This document shows, piece by piece, positions 1-7,691 of a stretch of 64,000 nucleotides of DNA; within the stretch, counting starts at the first letter, position 1, and the number at the start of each line of letters is the position of its first letter. A model generated the notes under the pieces. The model had not been told where the DNA came from and made no database searches. It saw only the letters and a program-made list of their open reading frames with translations. This stretch comes from DAOMFB01 sp963721385. GTDB lineage: Bacteria > Acidobacteriota > Thermoanaerobaculia > UBA5066. Both the position numbers and the translations under genes were made by a program. The stretch lies in the NCBI GenBank assembly GCA_963721385.1, contig CAVRJB010000013.1:310001-374000 (forward strand). The letters are read 5' to 3'.

Positions 1-722
1 TCGTCGGCGTGCTCCACCTTGCCGGTGAAGCGCTCCTCCTGGGCGTGCAGCCCCTCGAGCACGGCGTCGGAGATCTTGCCGGTGAAGAGCTTGATGGCGC
101 GGATCGCGTCGTCGTTGCCCGGGATGACGTGGTCGATGTCGTCGGGGTCGCAATTCGTGTCGACGATGGCGACGACCGGGATGCCGAGCTTCTTGGCTTC
201 CTGGACCGCGATCGCCTCCTTCTTCGGGTCGATCACGAAGAGGACGTCCGGAAGCTCCTCCATCTCCTTGATTCCGACCAGGTTCTTCGCGAGCTTCGCC
301 TTCTCGCGGTCGAGATGGATCCGCTCCTTCTTGGTCAGGATCGCGTCGGACCCGTCGGCGAGCATGCCCTCGACCTCCTTCAGCCGGGAGATCGACTTCC
401 GGATCGTGACGAAGTTCGTGAGCGTGCCGCCCAGCCAGCGGTTGTTCACGTAGAACATGCCGCAGCGGTTGGCCTCCTCGTAGATGGCGTCCTGGGCCTG
501 GCGCTTCGTCCCGACGAAGAGGATGTTCTTCCCCTGCGAGGCGACGTCGGTGACGAACGCGGCGGCCTCGCGGAAGCACTTCAGCGTCTTCTGGAGGTCG
601 ATGATGTAGATCCCGTTGCGCTTGCCGAAGATGTACTTCTTCATCTTCGGGTTCCAGCGCTTGGTCTGGTGGCCGAAGTGAACGCCCGCTTCGAGCAGCT
701 CCTTCATCGTGATCTGGCTCAT
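1..722 (-). CDS. rpsB: 30S ribosomal protein S2 (3' end outside window)
   Basis: Structural protein of the small ribosomal subunit. The visible 240 residues start at the ATG complementary to 720-722 (MSQITMKELLEAGVHFGHQ) and contain the S2 signatures HFGHQTKRWNPKM near residue 17 and NRWLGGTLTN near residue 90. Later come DPKKEAIAVQEAKKLG and IPGNDDAIRAI, the usual S2 C-terminal half. The C-terminus runs off the window edge. It lies 10 nt downstream of rpsI, giving rplM-rpsI-rpsB; tsf would be expected next, outside the window. Confidence 0.98.
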   Translation of the reverse strand, partial: MSQITMKELLEAGVHFGHQTKRWNPKMKKYIFGKRNGIYIIDLQKTLKCFREAAAFVTDVASQGKNILFVGTKRQAQDAIYEEANRCGMFYVNNRWLGGTLTNFVTIRKSISRLKEVEGMLADGSDAILTKKERIHLDREKAKLAKNLVGIKEMEELPDVLFVIDPKKEAIAVQEAKKLGIPVVAIVDTNCDPDDIDHVIPGNDDAIRAIKLFTGKISDAVLEGLHAQEERFTGKVEHAD

Positions 723-732
723 GCTCTCTTCC

Positions 733-1125
733 CTACCTCTTGGAGAACTGGAAGCGGGCACGGGCCCCGCGCTGACCGTACTTCTTGCGCTCCTTCATCC
801 GGGAGTCGCGCGTCAGGAGCCCCGCCTTCTTGAGGGCGCCTCGGAGTTCGCCGTTGAAAAGACAGAGGGCGCGCGCAATGCCGTGACGGATCGCGCCGGC
901 CTGGCCGGCCACGCCTCCGCCGTCGACGCTGGCCACGATGTCGAACTTGTCGGTGGTCTCCGTCAGCTGGAGGGGCTGGCGGATGACCATCTTCAGCACA
1001 TCGTTCGGGAAGTAGTCCTCGAACTTCCGGCCGTTGACCGACACGGCCCCCGTGCCGGGGCGAAGATAGACGCGGGCGACCGCCTCCTTGCGTCGGCCGA
1101 CCGCCTGGAACTGCGTGGTGGTCAA
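733..1125 (-). CDS. rpsI: 30S ribosomal protein S9
   Basis: Small-subunit protein whose C-terminal tail reaches the P-site tRNA. The 130-residue product has the usual S9 length. It opens with TTTQFQAVGRRKEAVARV and ends with the conserved basic tail YGQRGARARFQFSKR. The frame stays open far upstream, but homology begins at a TTG (1123-1125), preceded by an AGGAGAA-type ribosome binding site about 8 nt upstream, so TTG is taken as the start. The gene is co-transcribed with rplM upstream (23-nt gap) and rpsB downstream. Confidence 0.96.
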   Translation of the reverse strand: MTTTQFQAVGRRKEAVARVYLRPGTGAVSVNGRKFEDYFPNDVLKMVIRQPLQLTETTDKFDIVASVDGGGVAGQAGAIRHGIARALCLFNGELRGALKKAGLLTRDSRMKERKKYGQRGARARFQFSKR

Positions 1126-1148
1126 GGTGTCCGTTCTCCTTCGGTCGC

Positions 1149-1583
1149 TCAGGCGCTCGCGGCGGCCGGGGCCTGGGCCGCGTGCGGGTGGTGGGGTCCG
1201 GCGTAAACCTTCAGCTTCTTGAACATCTTCTTGCCGAGCTTCGTCTTCGGGAGCATCCCGCGGACGGCGGCCTCGATCAGCGCTTCGGGGCGCTGGGCGC
1301 GCTGCTTGGCGGCCGTGATCGTCTTCAGCCCGCCCGGGAAGCCCGTGTGGTGACGGTAGAGCTTGTCGCCTTCCTTGCGGCCGGTCAGCGCGATCTTCTC
1401 GGCATTCACGATGACCACGAAGTCGCCCGTGTCGAGAAAGGGAGTCCAGTGGGGCTTCGTCTTGCCGGAGAGGTGGCGAGCCACCTGCGTCGCCAGGCGT
1501 CCGAGGACCTTGCCCTCGGCGTCGACGACGATCCACCGGCGGGAAAGTTCCGAGATCTTGGGAAGCGGCGTTCGCATGCTCAC
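1149..1583 (-). CDS. rplM: 50S ribosomal protein L13
   Basis: Early-assembling large-subunit protein. The 144-residue product is close to the 142 of E. coli and carries the L13 core: WIVVDAEGKVLGRLATQVA near residue 18, DFVVIVNAEKIALTG near residue 52 and HTGFPGGLK near residue 78. Two starts are possible, GTG at 1583 or ATG at 1577 two codons later. GGAGA lies about 11 nt before the GTG. It is the first gene of the rplM-rpsI-rpsB unit, with a promoter at 1750-1778 and a roughly 160-nt leader that could hold autoregulatory RNA structure, although I did not identify one. Confidence 0.97.
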   Translation of the reverse strand: MSMRTPLPKISELSRRWIVVDAEGKVLGRLATQVARHLSGKTKPHWTPFLDTGDFVVIVNAEKIALTGRKEGDKLYRHHTGFPGGLKTITAAKQRAQRPEALIEAAVRGMLPKTKLGKKMFKKLKVYAGPHHPHAAQAPAAASA

Positions 1584-1749
1584 GGGGTCAGAGATCTCCG
1601 GTCAGGACTCGTGGGGCGGCGGGCCCCGGCTTGAACATCCGGGACCGCAGGTCTTTAGCGATGCGGCCCACCCGAATGCATCGAAAGACCAGAGCCCCGA
1701 CGGCGACGACCGCGGGTTCAGGCCGAGACGCTGACCCGCAAGGGGCGAA

Positions 1750-1778
1750 AACATACGCCACCCCCCCGGGACTGTCAA
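1750..1778 (-). promoter_or_regulatory. sigma70-type promoter for rplM-rpsI-rpsB
   Basis: On the minus strand TTGACA (1778-1773) is followed, after exactly 17 nt, by TATGTT (1755-1750). This is a perfect -35 box and a 4/6 -10 box at ideal spacing, upstream of a ribosomal operon. Transcription would start near 1743, leaving a leader of about 160 nt before rplM. Confidence 0.75.
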
Positions 1779-1847
1779 GGACCGGAACGCCGTTCGAGGA
1801 TTGCGGAGATGGCCGCCGCGGGCGGAGATGGACGACAATTCAAGGGA

Positions 1848-2768
1848 ATGCCCGCGACCCCCCTCGACGGCAAGAGAATCGCGGCGGCCCTCCGCCAGGA
1901 GACGGCCGCCGGCGTCGCCCGCCTGAAGGCGCACGGCGTGACGCCGGGACTCACCGCGGTCCTCGTGGGCGACGACCCCGCGAGCGCGGTCTACGTGAAG
2001 AGCAAGGGGACGGCGGCCGAGGAGGCGGGGATCACCTCGACGACGCTCCGCTTCCCCGGGACCCTCCCCGAGGCAGAACTCCTCGCCACGATCGACCGCC
2101 TGAACCGCGACGACGCCGTCGATGCCATTCTCGTCCAGCTTCCGCTCCCGAAGACGATCGACACCGCGCGCGTCCTCGAGGCGATCGACCCCGCGAAAGA
2201 CGTGGATGGCTTCCACCCGACGAACGTCGGGCGCCTCGTCCAGGGCAAGCCCGCCCCGCGACCCTGTACGCCGGCCGGAATCCTCGAGATGCTGAAGCGG
2301 GAAGGGGTTTCCCTCCGGGGCGCCCGGGCCGTCGTGATCGGCCGGAGCGACATCGTCGGCAAGCCGATGGCGCACCTCCTTCTGAAGGAAGACGTGACGG
2401 TCACGATCGCCCACTCGAAGACGCGCGATCTCCCCGGGGTCTGCCGGGAGGCGGATCTCCTCGTCGCCGCGATCGGGCGGCCCGGTTTCGTGGACGGATC
2501 GTTCGTGAAGGAGGGTGCCGTCGTCGTGGACGTGGGGATCAACCGTCTGACGCGGCGCGAGGACGTCCTTCGGTTCTTCCCCGGCGATGCCTCCCGGATG
2601 GCCGCATTCGAAAGGAACGGCTCCACGATCGTCGGCGACTGCGACCCCTCGACGGCCTTTCCGAGGGCCTCGCTCTACACCCCGGTCCCCGGAGGTGTCG
2701 GACCCCTCACCATCGCGATGCTCCTCGCCAACACGTTCGATCTCGCCATGCGAAGGAGAGGCCGCTGA
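1848..2768 (+). CDS. folD: bifunctional methylenetetrahydrofolate dehydrogenase/cyclohydrolase
   Basis: Cytosolic enzyme that converts 5,10-methylene-THF to 10-formyl-THF in one-carbon metabolism. The 306-residue product shows the catalytic YxxxK pair (Y49, K53), VQLPLPK, the DVDGFHPTNVG segment, the Rossmann motif VVIGRSDIVGKP and the C-terminal PVPGGVGPLT. An upstream ATG at 1809 is in frame, but starting at 1848 places Y49/K53 within one residue of the E. coli numbering, so 1848 is preferred. AAGGGA abuts this ATG, which is an unusually short spacing. The next gene, coaE, begins 10 nt after the stop. Confidence 0.95.
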   Translation: MPATPLDGKRIAAALRQETAAGVARLKAHGVTPGLTAVLVGDDPASAVYVKSKGTAAEEAGITSTTLRFPGTLPEAELLATIDRLNRDDAVDAILVQLPLPKTIDTARVLEAIDPAKDVDGFHPTNVGRLVQGKPAPRPCTPAGILEMLKREGVSLRGARAVVIGRSDIVGKPMAHLLLKEDVTVTIAHSKTRDLPGVCREADLLVAAIGRPGFVDGSFVKEGAVVVDVGINRLTRREDVLRFFPGDASRMAAFERNGSTIVGDCDPSTAFPRASLYTPVPGGVGPLTIAMLLANTFDLAMRRRGR

Positions 2769-2778
2769 GGCCGGCGCG

Positions 2779-3417
2779 ATGGCGTCCCGCATCTTTCGTG
2801 TCGGCCTGACGGGCGGGATCGCGTCCGGGAAGAGTACGGTCGCCGAGAGGCTGGCTCGCAACGGAATCCCGGTCCTCGACGCCGACAAGGTGGTCCACGA
2901 TCTCTATCTCCCCAGGGCCGCCGGCACACGTGCGGTCGAAGAGGAGTTCGGACCAGGCCTCCTCGACCGCACGGGCGCAGTGGACCGGAGCCGCCTCGCC
3001 GAGCGCGTCTTCTCCGACCCGGTGGCGCTCGCGCGGCTGAACGCCAGGATTCACCCCCTCGTGATCGAAGCCCAACAGCGCTGGTTCGAGGCGCGCGAGC
3101 GGGCCGGCGACGCCCTCGGCGTGATCGAGGCGACGCTCCTCGTCGAGACCGGCGGCCGCGAGCGCTACGACTACATCATCGCCGTCTCCGCGCCCGAGGC
3201 GGTCCGCCTCGAGCGCGCCGTCCGCCGGAGCGGTGAGTTCCACCGCGACGGGCTCCGCCGCCGGATCGCGGCCCAGATGCAGGACGCCGAGCGGGAGAAA
3301 TCGGCCGACGTCGTCGTCGAAACCTCCGGGACGAAAGAAGAGCTCCTCATCCGGGTCGACGGGCTGGCCGGGCGACTGAAGGAGCTGGCGAAAAGGGAGT
3401 CAGGGCGGAGCGGTTAG
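2779..3417 (+). CDS. coaE: dephospho-CoA kinase
   Basis: Catalyses the last step of coenzyme A synthesis, ATP-dependent phosphorylation of dephospho-CoA. The 212-residue protein has the P-loop GLTGGIASGKST at residues 9-20, the DADKVVHDLY substrate segment, HP in NARIHPLVI and an ATLLVETGGRERYD lid region. The frame is open upstream, inside folD, but the ATG at 2779 puts the P-loop at the usual place. The TGAGG around the folD stop can serve as the ribosome binding site. It is the second gene of a folD-coaE pair. Confidence 0.95.
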   Translation: MASRIFRVGLTGGIASGKSTVAERLARNGIPVLDADKVVHDLYLPRAAGTRAVEEEFGPGLLDRTGAVDRSRLAERVFSDPVALARLNARIHPLVIEAQQRWFEARERAGDALGVIEATLLVETGGRERYDYIIAVSAPEAVRLERAVRRSGEFHRDGLRRRIAAQMQDAEREKSADVVVETSGTKEELLIRVDGLAGRLKELAKRESGRSG

Positions 3418-3430
3418 ACGGCGGCGGCCG

Positions 3431-3997
3431 TCACGACCCCGAGAGGAGCCGGGCCATCTCGCGGAAGGATCGCGCCCGGTGCGAGTCGCGGTTCTTCTCG
3501 GCTTCCGACATCTCGGCCCAGGTCCGGCTCTCGCCGTCCGGGACGAAGACGACGTCCCAGCCGAAGCCGTTCACGCCGCGCGGCCCCGCCGCGATCGAGC
3601 CGGCGACGCGCCCCAAGGCGACGAGGACGTCCGCCGGCCGGTCGCCGGGACGCGCAAGGCCGAGCGCCGAGACCGCTTCCGCCCGGCGGTCGCCGAACGC
3701 CGCGAGCATCCGGGCGAGGCCTTCCGGGCCGAGCGCCTCGCCGGTGATCCACCGGGTCAGGGGACCGGGGAACCCGCCCCAGGCGGCGACCGCGAGCCCC
3801 GAGTCCTCGACGAGGGCCGGCTCGCCGAGCCGGAGCGCCGCCTCGACGGCCTTGGCGCGCACGACCTCGTCGAAATCGAGCGACTGGATCTCCGGAAGGT
3901 CGAGCGCCCGCGCCGTCACGGGACGGCCGAGGAGCACCGCCGCCTCGCGAGCCTTTCCGGGATTCGAGGTGACGAAGGCGACCGACGCCGGAAGCAC
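3431..3997 (-). CDS. rdgB: RdgB/HAM1 non-canonical purine NTP pyrophosphatase
   Basis: House-cleaning enzyme that hydrolyses dITP, XTP and ITP to monophosphates. The 188-residue product has the family signature TSNPGK at residues 10-15, the catalytic EDSGLAV segment, FPGPLTRWI and GFGWDVVFVPDGE, and ends with HRARSFREM. The frame is open for thousands of bases upstream, but homology begins at GTG 3997-3995 (MLPASVAFVTSNPGK). It starts 8 nt after the cyclase stop, so the two genes are probably co-transcribed. It converges on coaE. Confidence 0.93.
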   Translation of the reverse strand: MLPASVAFVTSNPGKAREAAVLLGRPVTARALDLPEIQSLDFDEVVRAKAVEAALRLGEPALVEDSGLAVAAWGGFPGPLTRWITGEALGPEGLARMLAAFGDRRAEAVSALGLARPGDRPADVLVALGRVAGSIAAGPRGVNGFGWDVVFVPDGESRTWAEMSEAEKNRDSHRARSFREMARLLSGS

Positions 3998-4005
3998 GCG
4001 GCGGC

Positions 4006-5637
4006 CTACGTCCGAACGGGGCGGACGGCCTCGCCCTTCGCGTCCAGCTTCAGCCGGAACGCGGAGAGGCCCTTCGTCAGCCCCTTGAGACGCACCTCGC
4101 CGAGCGGCTCGAAGGCGAAGTCGCCCCCTGCGAGGCGCGCCGTCTCCTCCCCGACGACGACCTCGTTCGACCCGGCGACGTGCTCCTCCAGCCGGGACGC
4201 GACGTTCACGGTGTTGCCGAGGACGGTGTAATCGACGCGCTGGTCCGACCCGATGTCGCCGACGACGGCATTCCCGGTGTTGATGCCGATCCGGATCGCC
4301 ACGGGGGCCTCGCCACGAGAGGCCCGCTCGACGTTCCACGCCGTCACGGCCTCGATCATCTTCGCGGCCGCCGCCACGGCCCGGCGCGGATGATCCGACT
4401 GAGGGATCGGCGCGCCGAAAAAGGCCATCACGGCGTCGCCGATGAACTTGTCGAGGGTTCCTCCCTGGGCGAAGATGGCGTCGGCCGCAAACGTGAAGAC
4501 CGTCGACAGGAAGCGAGAGAGAGCGTCCGGATCCATCGTCTCGGCCAGCGTCGTGAAGCTGACGATGTCGGCGAAGAGGACGCTCACCGGCCGGGACCGC
4601 ACTTTCTCGATCGCGTCGGACGATTCCGAGACGATCTCCTCGACGACGGCCGGAGAGTGGTAGCGGGAGAGCCGCTCCCGGATCCGCTCCTCGCGCTCGA
4701 TCCGCCCCTGGAGGCGCGCCCGCTCGACCGCCACCGCCGCGAAGTTGCCGAGCGCCGTCAGGAGGTCGAGGTCGTCGGCCGTGAAGCTCCCCGCCTTGAG
4801 CGGCGTGTCGACGTGGAGCGCGCCGATGACGCTGTCGCGGTTCCAGAGCGGCACGCACATCGCGGAGCGGATCTGCTGGATCCGGATCGACTGCCCCGAC
4901 TCGAAGCGGCCGTCCGTGAGCGCGTCTGAGGTCAGGACGGCGACGCGCTGCCGGATGACCGTGTCGACGATCGTGTGCGAGAACGGCTCGACCCCTTCCA
5001 GGCCCGACTTCCCCTTTTGCCGGGCGAGCGTCGGCACGGGACGCCCCGCCTCGTCGAGCAGGACGACCGCCGCGCGTTCGGCCGGGAGCAGGTCGAAGAG
5101 GAGGTCGACGACCTTCTGCAGGATCTCCCCCACCTCGCGGGCGACGATGAGGGTCTTGGCGACCTGGACGAGAATTTCGAAGATCTTCTCGCGGGCCTGC
5201 GCCGGCGGGAGCCGCTTCCCGAGGAGAGTGAGCGACATGTCGATCGCCGCGCCCGGCGCGTCCAGCTGGAAATCCTTGTTGAAGTCGGCGATCGACCGGA
5301 CGAAGGTGGCGCTCGGATCCGCGTAGGCGGCAGCGAGGAGCGCGTCGGCCTTCGCCTCCTCGCGGGCGGTCAGCGTGAACGCGCCGACCGTCAGAACGTC
5401 CCCCGGCGAGAGGAGCGCCTTCCCGACGAACGCCCCGTTCACTTTCAGTCCGTTCGTCGACTGCAGGTCCTGAACCCACCAGCCGCCGTTCTCGAGGACG
5501 AAGAGCGCGTGCCGCCTCGAGACCGAGAAGTCGTTCAGGACGATGCCGTTGTCGCTCGACCGGCCGAGGGAAATCTCGGTCCCGCGAAGCGGCGTCCGGT
5601 GCGCCTGGCCGTCGACCTCGTAGACCAGCTCGAGCAT
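4006..5637 (-). CDS. FHA-GAF-class III adenylate/guanylate cyclase
   Basis: Predicted cytosolic cyclic-nucleotide synthase of 543 residues. The N-terminal FHA domain shows GRSS (25-28), SRRHA (40-44) and STNG (60-63), the phosphothreonine-binding pattern. A GAF-like sensor follows (about 165-315). The C-terminal class III cyclase domain (about 345-535) has both metal-binding aspartates, in LFADIVSF and KFIGDAVMAFFG, plus GINTGNAVVGDIGS and YTVLGNTVNVASRLE. No membrane segment is visible. This suggests cyclase output set by a Ser/Thr-kinase signal through FHA and by a small ligand through GAF. The cAMP or cGMP preference cannot be read reliably here. Confidence 0.9.
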   Translation of the reverse strand: MLELVYEVDGQAHRTPLRGTEISLGRSSDNGIVLNDFSVSRRHALFVLENGGWWVQDLQSTNGLKVNGAFVGKALLSPGDVLTVGAFTLTAREEAKADALLAAAYADPSATFVRSIADFNKDFQLDAPGAAIDMSLTLLGKRLPPAQAREKIFEILVQVAKTLIVAREVGEILQKVVDLLFDLLPAERAAVVLLDEAGRPVPTLARQKGKSGLEGVEPFSHTIVDTVIRQRVAVLTSDALTDGRFESGQSIRIQQIRSAMCVPLWNRDSVIGALHVDTPLKAGSFTADDLDLLTALGNFAAVAVERARLQGRIEREERIRERLSRYHSPAVVEEIVSESSDAIEKVRSRPVSVLFADIVSFTTLAETMDPDALSRFLSTVFTFAADAIFAQGGTLDKFIGDAVMAFFGAPIPQSDHPRRAVAAAAKMIEAVTAWNVERASRGEAPVAIRIGINTGNAVVGDIGSDQRVDYTVLGNTVNVASRLEEHVAGSNEVVVGEETARLAGGDFAFEPLGEVRLKGLTKGLSAFRLKLDAKGEAVRPVRT

Positions 5638-5658
5638 GGAACGACGCCGGATTATCGC

Positions 5659-6555
5659 CTAGTCGTTCGGGACGTCGCGCTCGGGCTCGATCGCGAACCG
5701 GACGCGCACGATCTTCCAGACGGCGACCGGCCGTCCGTCGACGAGGGCGGGGCGGTAAACCCATCTCCGGATGGCGTCCACCGCCGCCTCGCCGAAGCCG
5801 GCCTTCCCGCCGGAGACGACGTCGATCCGGCCGGTCGTCCCGTCCGCCTCGACGACGAGCCGGAGCGTGACGTCGCCGCTGAGGCGGGCCTTCTTCGCCA
5901 TCTCCGGGTAGACGGGATCGACCCTCCGGACGAGGACCGGAGCCGTCGCTCCGCTGGGGAGCGACGGGAGCGGCCCACGCCCGCCTCCCGCCGACTCCTC
6001 CGCAGGGCCCCCGATCGGTGCCGGAGGTCCGACGACGGACGGGAGCTGCGGCGCCGCCTGCGCCCCCGCCTCCGGGAAGAGCGGCTGGACCTGCGGGACG
6101 GCGCCCCTCTTCGTCACCGGAACCGCCGTCGGCGTTCCCGGCGGAGGCGGCAGCAGCCGGACGGACCTGACGGGGACGAATGCGAGCTGCTTCTGCGGCA
6201 GGAGGACGCCGAAGAACTCGTGCTCGGCCAGGACGACGGCGACTTGCTCGCCCTCCTCGAGCGTTCCCCACCGCGCGGCGCCGTAGGCGGGCGCCAGGAA
6301 GACCGCGCAGGCCTCGGTCACGCGGCCGGGCTGCGGCGGCAGGTCGCGGATGGCCTCCTGCCTTCTTTCGCGCGAGGCCTTTTCCGCGAGCCGCTCGAAG
6401 CTGCCGGCGGGGACCCAGACCTCGCCTCCAGACGCCGGGACGACGCGGTAGAAGTCCCCCTCCACGCCACGGATCTGCAGCGCCGCCCCCCGAGAGAGCG
6501 GCGCCGCGAGCGGCGCGCGAGCAGACGGCCCCGTCCGGGCGACGGCGCGCTCCAC
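5659..6555 (-). CDS. TonB C-terminal domain (probable lipo)protein
   Basis: The C-terminus (about 205-298) is a TonB-type domain: VRRVDPVYPEMAKKARLSG, GDVTLRLVVEADG and AAVDAIRRWVYRPALVDG. The middle is Pro-rich and the N-terminus has an SH3-like GAALQIRGVEGDFYRVV stretch. The first usable start is GTG 6555-6553. In the same frame upstream, however, lies a convincing lipoprotein signal (RNRAAAVAAVLGTAAALAAAC, which would put the acylated Cys at 6613-6615) with no ATG, GTG or TTG before the in-frame stop at 6697-6699. An ATC at 6678-6676 behind GGAG could be the true start. Likely periplasmic, transmitting energy or acting as a scaffold; no exbBD is nearby. Confidence 0.8.
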   Translation of the reverse strand: MERAVARTGPSARAPLAAPLSRGAALQIRGVEGDFYRVVPASGGEVWVPAGSFERLAEKASRERRQEAIRDLPPQPGRVTEACAVFLAPAYGAARWGTLEEGEQVAVVLAEHEFFGVLLPQKQLAFVPVRSVRLLPPPPGTPTAVPVTKRGAVPQVQPLFPEAGAQAAPQLPSVVGPPAPIGGPAEESAGGGRGPLPSLPSGATAPVLVRRVDPVYPEMAKKARLSGDVTLRLVVEADGTTGRIDVVSGGKAGFGEAAVDAIRRWVYRPALVDGRPVAVWKIVRVRFAIEPERDVPND

Positions 6556-6688
6556 GGAGACGACCGCCTGGTCGGGCGGCGCCTCCCGGACGGGAGCCGG
6601 TCTCGACCGGCCGCACGCGGCGGCGAGGGCGGCGGCCGTCCCGAGGACGGCGGCGACGGCGGCAGCGCGGTTCCGGATGCCGGCTCCG

Positions 6689-7606
6689 TCAGGCCATCAG
6701 CGTGGCGAGGATCGACTTCTGCACGTGCAGCCGGTTCTCCGCTTCGTCGTAGATGACCGAGCGCGGCCCGTCGCACACTTCCGCCGCCACCTCTTCACCG
6801 CGGTGCGCGGGCAGGCAGTGCATGAAAACGGCCTCCCTGTCCGCGAGCGACATCAGGGCGTTGGTCACCGTCCACCCCGAAAAGTCCTTGAGGCGCCGCT
6901 CCTGCTCTTTCTCCTGACCCATCGAGGCCCAGACGTCCGTGTAGACGACGTGCGCGCCGCTCACCGCCTCGTCCATCGAGTGCGTCACGACGAGCTTCGT
7001 CCCCGCCTTTGCGGCGTCGCCGATCGCCCGGCGCGTCACGTCGGGATCGGGGCCGTAGCCGGGAGGCGTCGCGATCGAGACGTTCACGCCGCACTTCGGG
7101 CCCCCGAACATCAGCGAGTGCGCCATGTTGTTGCCGTCGCCGACGTACGCGAGCTGGAGCCCCCGAAGCCTCCCGAACTTCTCCTTCATCGTGAAGTAGT
7201 CGGTCAGCGCCTGGCAGGGGTGGAGCAGGTCCGTCAGCCCGTTGATCACGGGGACCGTCGCGTATGTCGCGAGGTCGAGGACCGTCTGGTGCGCGAAGGT
7301 GCGGGCCATGATCCCGTCGACGTAGCGCGACAGGACGCGCGCCGTGTCCGAGACCGGCTCGCCGCGCCCGAGCTGGATGTCGCGCGACGAGAGGAACTGC
7401 GCCGCCCCGCCGAGCTGCGTCATCCCGGCCTCGAACGAGACGCGCGTCCGCGTCGAGGACTTCTCGAAGATCATGGCGAGGATCTTTCCGGAGAGCGCCG
7501 CGCGGTGATCCTCCGGGCTCTTCTTCATCGACGCCGCCAGGGTGAAGAGGCGCTCGACGTCCTCGGCCATGAGGTCGTGAATGGAGATCAGGTCTTTTCC
7601 GATCAT
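6689..7606 (-). CDS. argF: ornithine carbamoyltransferase
   Basis: Transfers the carbamoyl group between carbamoyl phosphate and ornithine/citrulline. The 305-residue protein has the carbamoyl-phosphate motif STRTR at 51-55, HPCQ at 129-132 and the ornithine-site motif HCLPAHRG at 263-270. The start is ATG 7606 (MIGKDLISIHDL), with GGAG about 9 nt upstream. It lies 85 nt downstream of an arginine deiminase gene, so a catabolic (ArcB) role is plausible. Sequence alone does not separate ArgF from ArcB. Confidence 0.93.
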   Translation of the reverse strand: MIGKDLISIHDLMAEDVERLFTLAASMKKSPEDHRAALSGKILAMIFEKSSTRTRVSFEAGMTQLGGAAQFLSSRDIQLGRGEPVSDTARVLSRYVDGIMARTFAHQTVLDLATYATVPVINGLTDLLHPCQALTDYFTMKEKFGRLRGLQLAYVGDGNNMAHSLMFGGPKCGVNVSIATPPGYGPDPDVTRRAIGDAAKAGTKLVVTHSMDEAVSGAHVVYTDVWASMGQEKEQERRLKDFSGWTVTNALMSLADREAVFMHCLPAHRGEEVAAEVCDGPRSVIYDEAENRLHVQKSILATLMA

Positions 7607-7691
7607 CGTCCGCTCCGTGTTGTCGTTCGTCTCCCGGCCGCGCTCGAGTCCGCGATCCGGTCCCAGGCGATTGTCGCCCCGTTCCGCCCCG

